Shown: positions 1-7,500 of the stretch, piece after piece
Numbering within the stretch: the first letter of the stretch is position 1
Layout of the letters: each line of letters starts with the position of its first letter
Source of the DNA: an uncultured Prevotellaceae bacterium
GTDB taxonomy: Bacteria; Bacteroidota; Bacteroidia; Bacteroidales; Bacteroidaceae
Reading direction: 5' to 3'
NCBI GenBank assembly: GCA_946404865.1
Contig: CAMJFC010000001.1
Span: 1-64,000 of the forward strand
Length of the DNA: 64,000 bases
The notes under the pieces: generated by a model
What the model saw: only the letters and a program-made list of their open reading frames with translations
Database searches by the model: none
What the model was told of the DNA's origin: nothing
Translations under genes and position numbers: made by a program

Positions 1-1
1 A

Positions 2-163
2 CTTGAACTGATGATAGAAGATCCGTATATATCGAGAGCTGACTTGGCAAATAATGTTGGAATTAGCGAAACTTCAATTTACCGTAATATCGAAGCCATG
101 CGTGGTAAGTATCTCCGTCGTGTCGGTCCCGACAAGGGTGGTTTCTGGGAAATAATTGAGTAA
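2..163 (+). CDS. C-terminal end of a winged-helix protein (5' cut by window)
   Basis: The reading frame is open from the first complete codon and ends at TAA 161-163, giving 53 residues. They form a helix-turn-helix: a helix around ISRADLANNVGISETSIYR, a recognition helix, then a short wing ending LRRVGPDKGGFWEIIE. This tail resembles the DNA-binding end of AlbA_2 (formerly AAA_4) type putative transcriptional regulators, which close with a similar RRVGPxKGGxWEVI segment. The bulk of the protein lies outside the window, so the family is inferred only from this tail. Confidence 0.7.
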   Translation, partial: LELMIEDPYISRADLANNVGISETSIYRNIEAMRGKYLRRVGPDKGGFWEIIE

Positions 164-237
164 TGCTCCATACAAGCATTCGGGGAATGGCCACAAAGGT
201 AGCAAATTATTCTTGAGCGTGCAAGCCCTGCCAACCA

Positions 238-271
238 GGTTTATCCGCTGACCCGGTTTATCCGCTGACCC
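238..271. repeat. Two perfect 17-bp tandem copies
   Basis: The unit GGTTTATCCGCTGACCC occurs at 238-254 and again at 255-271 without mismatch. It lies between the partial CDS and the tRNA-Leu terminator. No function is evident. Confidence 0.85.
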
Positions 272-285
272 CCAAAACCCACAAA

Positions 286-328
286 CAAAAACGCCAACTA
301 TCTGACAATTAGATAATTAGCGTTTTGT
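286..328 (-). terminator. Intrinsic terminator of tRNA-Leu
   Basis: On the minus strand an imperfect stem with arms around AACGCTAATTATCT and AGATAGTTGGCGTT closes on a short AT-rich loop and runs into TTTTTG. It directly follows the tRNA 3' end. Confidence 0.7.
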
Positions 329-332
329 GATG

Positions 333-414
333 TACCCAGAGCCGGGGTCGAACCGGCACGGGTTGCCCCACTGGTGTTTGAGACCAGCGCGTCTACCGAT
401 TCCGCCATCTGGGC
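333..414 (-). tRNA. tRNA-Leu (anticodon CAA)
   Basis: The minus strand folds as an 82-nt class II tRNA. The acceptor arm pairs GCCCAGA with TCTGGGT, the anticodon arm is CTGGT-CTCAAAC-ACCAG with anticodon CAA, there is a long variable arm, and the T arm contains GGTTCGACCCC. The 3' CCA is not encoded: the discriminator A is followed by CATC. It decodes UUG. A Bacteroidetes-type promoter lies just upstream and a terminator just downstream, so it is a single-gene unit. Confidence 0.95.
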
Positions 415-426
415 TTAAATGCGGTG

Positions 427-434
427 CAAAGGTA
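427..434 (-). promoter_or_regulatory. -7 box TACCTTTG of tRNA-Leu
   Basis: An exact TAnnTTTG match on the minus strand, 13 bp before the mature tRNA 5' end, which leaves only a very short 5' leader on the precursor. Confidence 0.75.
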
Positions 435-551
435 CAACTTATTTCCGAACTGACAAATTTTTTGAGATTTTTTTTGTGAACGGAAAGGCCGCCCCCGCAC
501 CGAGGCTTCGCCTCTTCCTTCCCCATCAAGGCCGTAATAGGGTGGGGCAGG

Positions 552-1634
552 CTAAATATACTCGTCGCCGTACTTCATCTGCACCTCGTTGACGAATTTA
601 CGCACAAGGGCGGATGAGTCTTCTTTCTTGCAAATCATCAGCACATTGTCGTGCTCGGCCACGATAAACCCATCGAGTCCGTAGAGCACACCCACCTTCC
701 CCTTGGGCAGTTTGATGACATTGTTGCGGCACTCCTCCATCATCACCTCGGAGTCGAGCACCACATTGTCGCCGTTGCCCTTGCTCAGTGCCTCGTACAC
801 AGAATGCCAGGTGCCCATGTCGGCCCATCCGAAGTTGCAGCGCATCACATACACGTTGTCCGACTGCTCCAGAATGCCTTTGTCCATCGACATGTTGGGA
901 TAGACGGGGAAATGTTCATGCACGTAGTCATGCTCTTCCTCGATTGACAGGTTGGCGTCTTCAATCTGCCGGAACACGACGGGGAAGATTTTCTCGAAAC
1001 AAGCCACCATGGTCTTCACGTTGGCCATGAAGATACCGGTGTTCCACAAAAACTCGCCACTCTCTATGAAGATGCGTGCAAACTCGCGTTCGGGCTTCTC
1101 CGTAAACGACTTGATGCGGAAGAGGTCGCCACCGTTGGCCGGCTCGCCTATCTGGATGTAGCCATAGCCGGGTTCCGTGCGTGAGGGGGTTACGCCCAAC
1201 GTGAGCAGGTTGTCATGGTCGCCGATGAATTGCATGGCTTTGTTGATGTCTCTCACGTATGCCTCCACGTCCATCACTGCTTGGTCTGACGGCGTGACGA
1301 TGATGCGGGCGTCGGGACAGATGTGCTTGATGCGGAAACAGGCCCATGCCACGCTCGGAGCCGTGTTGCGGTTCACGGGTTCGGCCAGAATCTGTTGCTC
1401 CGGCACCTCCGGCAGTTGCTCGCGCACAATGGGTTCATACTCATGGTTGGTACAGACGAAGAAATTCTCCTTGGGAAGTATTTTAATGATTCGGTCATAG
1501 GTCATTTGCAGTTGCGTGCGACCGGTGCCGAAGAAATCAATAAACTGTTTGGGCTGTGTCTCTCTGCTGCATGGCCACAGTCTTTTGCCCTTGCCACCCG
1601 CGAGGATGACGCAGAAATATTGTTGGCTGTTCAT
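552..1634 (-). CDS. manC: Mannose-1-phosphate guanylyltransferase
   Basis: This enzyme makes GDP-mannose from mannose-1-phosphate and GTP in the cytoplasm, feeding capsule, LPS and fucose pathways. The 360-residue product begins with the nucleotidyltransferase signature LAGGKGKRLWP followed by QPKQF, and has the conserved segments EPVNRNTAPS, VTPSDQAV, EKPE and WNTGIF. The length fits the single-domain GMP form without the C-terminal isomerase domain of bifunctional ManC/AlgA. The start is the ATG after MNSQQYFCVILAGG. It stands alone, with a 260-bp repeat-bearing gap on its 5' side. Confidence 0.93.
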   Translation of the reverse strand: MNSQQYFCVILAGGKGKRLWPCSRETQPKQFIDFFGTGRTQLQMTYDRIIKILPKENFFVCTNHEYEPIVREQLPEVPEQQILAEPVNRNTAPSVAWACFRIKHICPDARIIVTPSDQAVMDVEAYVRDINKAMQFIGDHDNLLTLGVTPSRTEPGYGYIQIGEPANGGDLFRIKSFTEKPEREFARIFIESGEFLWNTGIFMANVKTMVACFEKIFPVVFRQIEDANLSIEEEHDYVHEHFPVYPNMSMDKGILEQSDNVYVMRCNFGWADMGTWHSVYEALSKGNGDNVVLDSEVMMEECRNNVIKLPKGKVGVLYGLDGFIVAEHDNVLMICKKEDSSALVRKFVNEVQMKYGDEYI

Positions 1635-1668
1635 TTTAACAGATATTTCGGTTAATAGATTTCGTATG

Positions 1669-1676
1669 CGAAGTTA
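1669..1676 (-). promoter_or_regulatory. Weak -7-like box upstream of manC
   Basis: TAACTTCG on the minus strand differs from TAnnTTTG at one position and lies 35 bp before the manC ATG. It is the best candidate in this gap, not a perfect match. Confidence 0.4.
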
Positions 1677-1780
1677 CAACAAATAAACGAGTGAAACAAG
1701 TATTTAGTATTTTTTTTCAACACTTTTTCATTTGTTGAAAATTTTTTCAATTTTCAACTCCTCTCAGCCATACACGGCAA

Positions 1781-1814
1781 CCGTAGGGGCGGGCACCAAA
1801 ACCTGCCCCTACGG
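1781..1814. repeat. REP-like palindrome (CCGTAGGGGC family)
   Basis: A 13-bp left arm starting CCGTAGGGGCGGG pairs with CCTGCCCCTACGG with one mismatch across an 8-nt loop. Related GTAGGGGCGGG units occur at 13.7 kb and 20.0 kb. It sits between the HIT gene and manC, which are on the same strand. Confidence 0.8.
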
Positions 1815-1897
1815 CGCGTAAGGGTTATTGACTACATGATAAATCCGTGATATTCGCAATCCGTTGTCGGTCAAATCCCCATCGGCCGGGTCCGGCA

Positions 1898-2296
1898 TCA
1901 GATCTTGAGGAACTCGGCGTAGATTTTTCCGGCAATGTCGCGGAACTCTTCTTCGCTGAGCTTCAGTTTGGGGTTGGAGAAGAGCATGTCTTTCTCGCTC
2001 TGCATCGGGATGAGGTGGATATGCGCATGAGGCACTTCCAGACCTAACACCGCCATGCCGACTTTCACACAGGGGAAAGCGCGTTTGATGGCGATGGCTA
2101 CTTTCTTCGCAAACACTTGATACTCGGCAATCTCGTCGTCGTCCATGTCAAAGACATAGTCCACTTCGCGACGGGGAATCACCAGTGTGTGGCCCTTCAC
2201 CAGGGGGTTGATGTCGAGGAAGGCATAAAATTGATCGCTCTCTGCACATTTGTAGGAGGGAATCTCTCCGGCAGCTATCTTTGAGAAAATATCCAT
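1898..2296 (-). CDS. HIT family nucleotide-binding protein
   Basis: A 132-residue protein of the histidine-triad Hint branch. The motif HAHIHLIP carries the H-x-H-x-H triad that hydrolyses purine nucleoside phosphoramidates and related AMP-lysine compounds. The N-terminus DIFSKIAAGEIPSYK is standard for Hint proteins, so I use the ATG at 2294-2296. A longer frame upstream only translates intergenic repeat DNA. greA lies upstream on the same strand and the gap between them is almost wholly repeat sequence. The physiological substrate is not known from sequence. Confidence 0.92.
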   Translation of the reverse strand: MDIFSKIAAGEIPSYKCAESDQFYAFLDINPLVKGHTLVIPRREVDYVFDMDDDEIAEYQVFAKKVAIAIKRAFPCVKVGMAVLGLEVPHAHIHLIPMQSEKDMLFSNPKLKLSEEEFRDIAGKIYAEFLKI

Positions 2297-2297
2297 T

Positions 2298-2402
2298 TTT
2301 GAATGTTGAGTGTTGAGTGTTGAATTGTCGCCTGCGGCGATGAAGAATTGTTGAATGTTGAATTGTCGCCTGCGTCGATGAAGAATTGTTGAATGTTGAA
2401 TG
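2298..2402. repeat. TGTTGA heptamer array with a 38-bp tandem unit
   Basis: On the plus strand TGTTGA(A/G) units recur every 7 nt. Two near-identical units of about 38 bp each contain a small TCGCC-TGC-GGCGA palindrome (one copy has a T change). In the sense of the HIT gene the array reads as G-poor CATTCAACA units that end 1 nt before the ATG, so they form its leader. Confidence 0.85.
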
Positions 2403-2420
2403 GTCACTAACGCACCCTTA

Positions 2421-2888
2421 TCAGTCGAAACTGATTTTGTCGATGCGCAGTTTGATGGTGCCGCGGGGGATGGTAATCTCCACTTCGTCGCCTTCTTTCT
2501 TGTTGAGCAGCCCCTGGGCGATAGGAGTCTTGATGGATAACTTGCCCTCGCGCAGGTTGGCCTCGTTCTCGCTCACGATGGTGTATTTCATCTTCGCCTT
2601 CGTGGTCAGATTGGTCATCTCCACCGTTGAGAGGATTTGCACGGCATCGGTGCTCAACCGCGAGGTATCGACAATCTTCGCGTCGGCGATGGTCATCTTC
2701 AACCGGTTGATTTTATCCTCCAAATGAGCCTGTGCCTCTTTGGCGGCATCATACTCAGAATTCTCACTCAAATCGCCCTTGTCGCGCGCTTCAGCGATGG
2801 CTGCAGAGGCCTTGGGGCGTTCTACTGATTCCAAACGAACCAGTTCGGCTACCAGCTTGTCGTAGCCTTCTTGTGACATATATGCCAT
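2421..2888 (-). CDS. greA: Transcription elongation factor GreA
   Basis: GreA rescues backtracked RNA polymerase by stimulating transcript cleavage. The 155-residue protein has the N-terminal coiled coil with the acidic tip DKGDLSENSEYDAA near residues 36-49 and the C-terminal FKBP-like domain with TPIAQGLLNKKEGDEVEI. The length is normal. The start MAYMSQEGYDKL is typical for Bacteroidales. The 5' leader of about 120 nt contains a terminator-like hairpin, described separately. Confidence 0.96.
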   Translation of the reverse strand: MAYMSQEGYDKLVAELVRLESVERPKASAAIAEARDKGDLSENSEYDAAKEAQAHLEDKINRLKMTIADAKIVDTSRLSTDAVQILSTVEMTNLTTKAKMKYTIVSENEANLREGKLSIKTPIAQGLLNKKEGDEVEITIPRGTIKLRIDKISFD

Positions 2889-2934
2889 AATATATTTCTT
2901 TATTTAATAATTGATAATTGCTTGTTGACGGCGC

Positions 2935-2974
2935 AAAAAAACTAAGAATTCCGACAATCCCTTGGTGTCGGAAT
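2935..2974 (-). terminator. Terminator-like hairpin inside the greA leader
   Basis: On the minus strand a perfect 9-bp stem (ATTCCGACA with TGTCGGAAT, 9-nt loop) is followed after TCTTAG by seven T residues. It lies between the greA promoter and the greA ATG, so it could stop transcription before the gene. Confidence 0.6.
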
Positions 2975-3013
2975 CCTGATGCGCTAAAGTTTGATAGTTT
3001 GATTCTTTGCGTG

Positions 3014-3021
3014 CAAAGGTA
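3014..3021 (-). promoter_or_regulatory. -7 box TACCTTTG of greA
   Basis: An exact TAnnTTTG match on the minus strand, predicting a leader of about 120 nt before the greA ATG. Confidence 0.7.
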
Positions 3022-3093
3022 AAACTTTTTTCTTGTTGTGCCAATTTTTTTGTGAAAAAAAAATATAAATGGTGTTTTTTAAATATTTTTCCA

Positions 3094-3101
3094 TAAATTT
3101 G
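3094..3101 (+). promoter_or_regulatory. -7 box TAAATTTG of the desulfidase-family gene
   Basis: An exact TAnnTTTG match 36 bp before the ATG at 3137. AAGGAGG at 3111-3117 lies about 19 nt before the ATG, too far for a normal ribosome site; AAAGG at 3126-3130 is better placed. Confidence 0.65.
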
Positions 3102-3136
3102 CACCACCTTAAGGAGGGTAAAATAAAGGTTATACT

Positions 3137-4423
3137 ATGATTTCACAAACTGAGAAAGAGGCGATTATCGCGCTGATTCATCAGCAGGTAGTTCCCGCCA
3201 TCGGGTGTACTGAACCCATCGCGGTGGCATTGTGTGTGGCTCGCACGCGCGAGGCCTTGGGCTGTCTGCCCGAACGTATCGAACTGAGTCTGAGTGCCAA
3301 CATCTTAAAAAATGCCATGGGGGTGGGCATCCCCGGCACCGGGATGATAGGACTGCCTATCGCGGTGGCGTTGGGGACGCTCGTCGGACGCTCGGAATAT
3401 CAGCTTGAGGTGCTCCGCGACAGCAATCGCGAGGCGGTGCAGCGCGGACGGCAGTATATCAGCGAAGGCCGCATCCACATCAGTTTGGAGGAAGAGGACC
3501 CCGACAAGCTCTATATACGGTGCCGTTGTATGGCGCAGGGGCATGAGGCGGAGGCTGTCATCAAGGGGCATCACACCCAGTTCGTTCGCGTGGCGCGCGA
3601 CGGCGAGGTGCTCTACTGCCGGGAAGTGACCTCAGAGGCGGCGAACGCGGACGAGGAGGTGTCGCTCACCTTGCGAAAAGTATATGATTTCGCGGTTGAG
3701 ACCGAGGTCGATGACCTGCGGTTTATCTTAGAGGCGAAGCGGCTCAATGAGAAAGCCTCCGACGACGGACTGCGCGAGAACTATGGTCACTCGCTCGGTA
3801 AGACGATGTGCAGTCCGCTCGGCAAGGGCATCATGGGCGAGAGCATTTTCTCGAAAATCCTCTCACGAACCAGTTGCGCCTGCGACGCACGTATGGCCGG
3901 AGCCATGATTCCTGTGATGAGCAACAGCGGCAGCGGCAACCAAGGCATCTGCGCCACTATGCCCGTGGTGGTGTTTGCCGAGGAGAACCACAACACCGAG
4001 GAGGAACTGATACGGGCGCTCATCATCAGCAACCTGACGGCCATCTATATCAAACAGAATCTCGGAGCACTCTCCGCCCTGTGCGGATGTGTGGTGGCCA
4101 GCACGGGCAGCAGTTGCGGCATCACCTATTTGATGGGCGGCTCGTACGAGCAGATGGCCTGGTCGGTCAAGAACATGATTGCCAATCTGACGGGTATGAT
4201 ATGCGACGGAGCGAAACCCTCGTGCGCATTGAAACTGACCACGGGTGTGGGAACGGCGGTGATGAGTGCCATGCTGGCCATACAGCACCGTCATGTGACC
4301 TCGGTGGAGGGCATCATCGATGAGGATGTGGACCAAAGCATCCGCAATCTGGTGGCCATCGGCAGCAAGGGTATGGACGAGACCGACCGCTATGTGCTGG
4401 AAATCATGACCAATAAGGGGTAA
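3137..4423 (+). CDS. L-cysteine desulfidase / L-serine dehydratase-alpha-like (UPF0597) protein
   Basis: A 428-residue protein of the UPF0597 (CyuA/YhaM, CdsB) family. Characterised relatives are oxygen-sensitive [4Fe-4S] enzymes that release hydrogen sulfide, pyruvate and ammonia from cysteine. Visible family motifs are VVPAIGCTEPIAVALC near residues 17-32, CACDARMAGA, SGSGNQGICATMPV and the C-terminal CDGAKPSCALKL. The conserved cysteines fit cluster ligation. It is a single-gene unit, and its TAA lies in the first GGGGTAA of a repeat array. Cysteine versus serine specificity cannot be decided from sequence. Confidence 0.85.
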   Translation: MISQTEKEAIIALIHQQVVPAIGCTEPIAVALCVARTREALGCLPERIELSLSANILKNAMGVGIPGTGMIGLPIAVALGTLVGRSEYQLEVLRDSNREAVQRGRQYISEGRIHISLEEEDPDKLYIRCRCMAQGHEAEAVIKGHHTQFVRVARDGEVLYCREVTSEAANADEEVSLTLRKVYDFAVETEVDDLRFILEAKRLNEKASDDGLRENYGHSLGKTMCSPLGKGIMGESIFSKILSRTSCACDARMAGAMIPVMSNSGSGNQGICATMPVVVFAEENHNTEEELIRALIISNLTAIYIKQNLGALSALCGCVVASTGSSCGITYLMGGSYEQMAWSVKNMIANLTGMICDGAKPSCALKLTTGVGTAVMSAMLAIQHRHVTSVEGIIDEDVDQSIRNLVAIGSKGMDETDRYVLEIMTNKG

Positions 4424-4520
4424 GGGCTATAATGAAGTAAGAGGTAAGGGGTAAGAGGTAAGAGATATGTTTTGGGGCAGGGGGATTTCTTGGGGTAAGG
4501 GGCAGGGGGCAGGAGAATAC
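4419..4520. repeat. GGGGTAA/GAGGTAA heptamers plus GGGGCAGG element
   Basis: Units of GAGGTAA and GGGGTAA run from the stop codon to about 4468, followed by a G-rich block with GGGGCAGGGGG repeated. The same order (heptamers, then GGGGCAGGGG, ending GCAGGAGA) follows dxr in the same orientation relative to the gene. Confidence 0.85.
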
Positions 4521-4535
4521 TCTGCAAATGGAGTA

Positions 4536-4655
4536 TTGTCTTCACTCCTTCACTCCTCCACTCCTTCACTCCTTCACTCCAAATCTTCCCAACTATTGTC
4601 CAAACTCCTCAACTCCCAAACTCCCGAACGAATTTCCAAACTCCCGAACAAAAAA
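4536..4655. repeat. CACTCCT and AACTCCC low-complexity leader
   Basis: Pyrimidine-rich tandem units (CTTCACTC and CCAAACTCCC types) fill the 120 bp up to the dsbD start. The plus strand is almost free of G. AAAAAAGG directly abuts the ATG, so there is no normally spaced ribosome-binding site. Confidence 0.8.
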
Positions 4656-4657
4656 GG

Positions 4658-6787
4658 ATGAAAAGAAAAATACTATTGAGCGCGCTGATGGTGCTACTGG
4701 CAGTATTGCCTGCCATCGCGCAGCGGATGCCCGGAGCACTGGGGGGCGACCCCGTCCGCTTCACCGTGCAACAACGGCAGACTTCACCCACTGAGGTGGA
4801 GGTGGTGTTCACGGGTAGCATCAATCCGGGATGGCACGTCTATTCCACCAATCTGGGCGATGGAGGCCCCGTTTCCGCCTCCTATCACGACGAGGGCTCA
4901 CAGGGGGCGAAACCAGCCGGGGCACTGCTGCCGCAAGGCAAGGAGATTGCTATCGACGACAAGGTCTTTGATATGCCTGTGCGCTATTTCGAACGTCAGG
5001 TGACGTTTGTCCAGAAATATCAGTTGACGGGCGGCGATTATCAGATCAAAGGCTATTTGGAGTATGGGGCGTGCAACGATCAGATGTGCATGCCGCCAAC
5101 CAGCGTAGAGGCCGATTTCTCGGGTAAAGGGCCGGATAAAACGGCACCCGTAGCACCGGCTGCGCAGAAAACGGAAGAGAAGAAAGCCGATGAACCCTCA
5201 GTAAACGCCACGACGGTTGACACCCAAGATAAACAAGTGACTGACATCGCTGCGGATACCGCGATGACCTCAAGCGCGGCTCTGACGGACGACTCCCTCA
5301 CTGCCGTTTCAATGCAAACAGATTCGACCCTGCTCTCACAGCACGACCGATGGTGGCAGCCACAGGTGGAAGCACTCAGCGCCCTCAATGGCGACCGTAT
5401 CACAGACCACTCCTGGCTCTATATCTTTCTCATGGGATTCATCGGCGGACTGCTGGCGCTCTTCACACCTTGTGTGTGGCCCATCATCCCGATGACGGTG
5501 AGTTTCTTCCTCAAACGGTCGAAGGACAAACGCAAGGGCATTCGCGACGCGCTCATCTATGGCGTCTCTATCGTGGTCATCTACCTCGCGCTCGGGGTGA
5601 TCATCACGGCCATCTTCGGGGCGCAGAAACTGAACGACCTGGCCACGAACGCCGTGTTCAACATCTTCTTTTTCCTCCTCTTGGTGGTGTTCGCCCTCTC
5701 GTTTTTCGGGTGGTTCGAACTGCGACTGCCCTCGTCATGGGCCAACAAGGTGGACAGCAAAGCGTCGAACACCACGGGACTGCTCTCCATCTTCCTCATG
5801 GCGTTCACACTGGCTTTGGTGTCGTTCTCGTGTACGGCACCCATCGTCGGACTCCTCCTGGTGGAGGGCACCACGTCGGGCAACTGGCTGGAACCGGCTG
5901 CTGGCATGCTGGGGTTCGCACTCGCACTCGCTCTCCCGTTCACGCTCTTCGCCCTCTTCCCCGCATGGCTCAAGCAGGCGCCGAAGTCGGGCTCGTGGAT
6001 GAATACCATCAAGGTGACGCTCGGCTTTATCGAACTGGCATTTGCGCTGAAGTTCTTCTCCGTGGCCGACCTGGCCTACGGGTGGCATCTGCTCGACCGC
6101 GAGGTGTTCCTCTCCCTTTGGATTGCCATCTTCTTCCTCTTGGGGCTCTATCTCGTCGGTCTGTTGAAGTTTCAGAGCGACATGGTCGATGGTGAGCCGC
6201 GCAAACCGATGCCTGTGCTCTGCATCATGCTCGGACTCTGCTCTTTCGCCTTCGCCATCTATATGGTGCCGGGATTGTGGGGCGCACCCTGCAAGGCGGT
6301 GAGCGCCTTCGCTCCGCCTATGAGCACACAAGACTTCAACCTCAACGAGAAAGAGGTGCGTGCGCAGTTCACTGACTATGACGAGGGCATGGCCTATGCC
6401 GCCAGTCATGGCAAACCCGTGCTGCTCGATTTCACGGGCTTCGGCTGTGTCAACTGCCGTAAGATGGAGGCGGCGGTGTGGACCGACCCGTCGGTGGCCG
6501 ACCGCCTGACGCGCGACTTCGTGCTCATCTCACTTTTCGTCGATGACAAGACCCCGTTGCCCGAAAAGGTGGAGGCCACCCGGCCCGACGGCAGCAAGAA
6601 AGTGCTCCGAACGGTGGGCGACAAATGGAGCTTCTTAGAGGAGACGAAATTCGGCTATCTCACCCAGCCGCTCTATGTGCTGGTCGATGGCGAGGGACGT
6701 CCGCTCGCACGGTCGTTCAGTTATAAAGAGGATGTGCCTGATTTCCTGCAATTCCTGAAAGAAGGAGAAACGGCGTTCGGACGGTGA
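4658..6787 (+). CDS. dsbD: DsbD-family protein-disulfide reductase
   Basis: This inner-membrane protein carries reducing power from cytoplasmic thioredoxin to the periplasm. The 709 residues show a signal peptide (MKRKILLSALMVLLAVLPA), a DsbD-alpha domain with the cysteine pair in GACNDQMC near residue 138, an acidic, Thr/Asp-rich linker, a CcdA-like membrane domain from about residue 250 with LFTPCVWP and SFSCTAPIVG carrying the two membrane cysteines, and a C-terminal thioredoxin domain with FGCVNCRKM near residue 595. All six redox cysteines are present. It has no operon partner; its leader is repeat DNA. Confidence 0.93.
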   Translation: MKRKILLSALMVLLAVLPAIAQRMPGALGGDPVRFTVQQRQTSPTEVEVVFTGSINPGWHVYSTNLGDGGPVSASYHDEGSQGAKPAGALLPQGKEIAIDDKVFDMPVRYFERQVTFVQKYQLTGGDYQIKGYLEYGACNDQMCMPPTSVEADFSGKGPDKTAPVAPAAQKTEEKKADEPSVNATTVDTQDKQVTDIAADTAMTSSAALTDDSLTAVSMQTDSTLLSQHDRWWQPQVEALSALNGDRITDHSWLYIFLMGFIGGLLALFTPCVWPIIPMTVSFFLKRSKDKRKGIRDALIYGVSIVVIYLALGVIITAIFGAQKLNDLATNAVFNIFFFLLLVVFALSFFGWFELRLPSSWANKVDSKASNTTGLLSIFLMAFTLALVSFSCTAPIVGLLLVEGTTSGNWLEPAAGMLGFALALALPFTLFALFPAWLKQAPKSGSWMNTIKVTLGFIELAFALKFFSVADLAYGWHLLDREVFLSLWIAIFFLLGLYLVGLLKFQSDMVDGEPRKPMPVLCIMLGLCSFAFAIYMVPGLWGAPCKAVSAFAPPMSTQDFNLNEKEVRAQFTDYDEGMAYAASHGKPVLLDFTGFGCVNCRKMEAAVWTDPSVADRLTRDFVLISLFVDDKTPLPEKVEATRPDGSKKVLRTVGDKWSFLEETKFGYLTQPLYVLVDGEGRPLARSFSYKEDVPDFLQFLKEGETAFGR

Positions 6788-6867
6788 AAGATGGCGCAGA
6801 ATCTCTCTACAACCCGGACAATCCGAATATATTCAATCATATCTTTTAATCAATAAACAACATCATT

Positions 6868-7500
6868 ATGGATCAGAACTATCCGGGAATGCCTCCCACG
6901 CCTGACTATCAAAATGGCCAGACGCAAACGGCAAATCAACCTTATGGACAGCCTTACGGACAACCTTACGGACAGCCTAACGGGCAACCTAATGGCCAAC
7001 AGGGCTATCAGACTTATCAGCAGTATCAGCAGCAAGGCTATGCCGATTTTACCGGACAGGGCGGTCAAAACGGTTCTTTGGTGGTGAACGACTATGCACG
7101 AATGCATCTCAGATCTATTGGTGGATGGACCAAGTTCATCTCTATCGTCTCTATTATCTTTATCACATTGGGCATCGCCTTCATCATCTACAGCATGACC
7201 GCGACCAATCAATTATTAGGTAGTTCCTATTATTATGGGGCGGCCAGAAATACCATGACTGCTGTTTTCATCGTCTATCTCGTCATTCTGGCCATCTTCT
7301 ATCTGCCCAGTTTCTGGGGGTTGTCGGCTGGTTCGAAGATGAAGTTGGCTGCACAGTCGGGCAGTCCTAATGATTTAGAAGAGGGCTTGCGCAAGTGGAA
7401 GTATGTGTGCATCTTCATGGGTGTGCTGACCATTATCTATCTTGTGATTATAGGCTTCTCTGTCATCGCTATCCTCGCCTCTGGCGTGTTGTTCCGTTAG
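6868..7500 (+). CDS. Small membrane protein with QPYG-repeat N-terminus (DUF5362-like)
   Basis: The 210-residue product starts with about 65 low-complexity residues rich in Gln, Gly, Tyr and Pro, including four-residue units QPYG and QPNG. Three or four hydrophobic segments follow, near residues 90-112, 128-150 and 185-208. The layout matches the DUF5362-type membrane proteins common in Bacteroidetes; the family call is tentative and no function is known. The repeats are encoded by near-identical CCTTACGGACAG-type DNA, so their number may vary between strains. Its stop overlaps the convergent helicase stop by 4 bp. Confidence 0.7.
   Translation: MDQNYPGMPPTPDYQNGQTQTANQPYGQPYGQPYGQPNGQPNGQQGYQTYQQYQQQGYADFTGQGGQNGSLVVNDYARMHLRSIGGWTKFISIVSIIFITLGIAFIIYSMTATNQLLGSSYYYGAARNTMTAVFIVYLVILAIFYLPSFWGLSAGSKMKLAAQSGSPNDLEEGLRKWKYVCIFMGVLTIIYLVIIGFSVIAILASGVLFR

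Noticed and set aside
194..201. TACCTTTG box on the minus strand
   Set aside because: It would drive transcription antisense to the first gene only; no gene or RNA structure follows, so it is probably chance or an upstream gene's relic.
4467..4661. Short open frame rich in Leu, Ser and Pro before dsbD
   Set aside because: It only translates CACTCC-type low-complexity repeat; no ribosome site.
6940..7020. QPYG coding repeats as a mobile or regulatory repeat
   Set aside because: The units are multiples of three inside a coding frame and encode a low-complexity tail; ordinary protein repeat.
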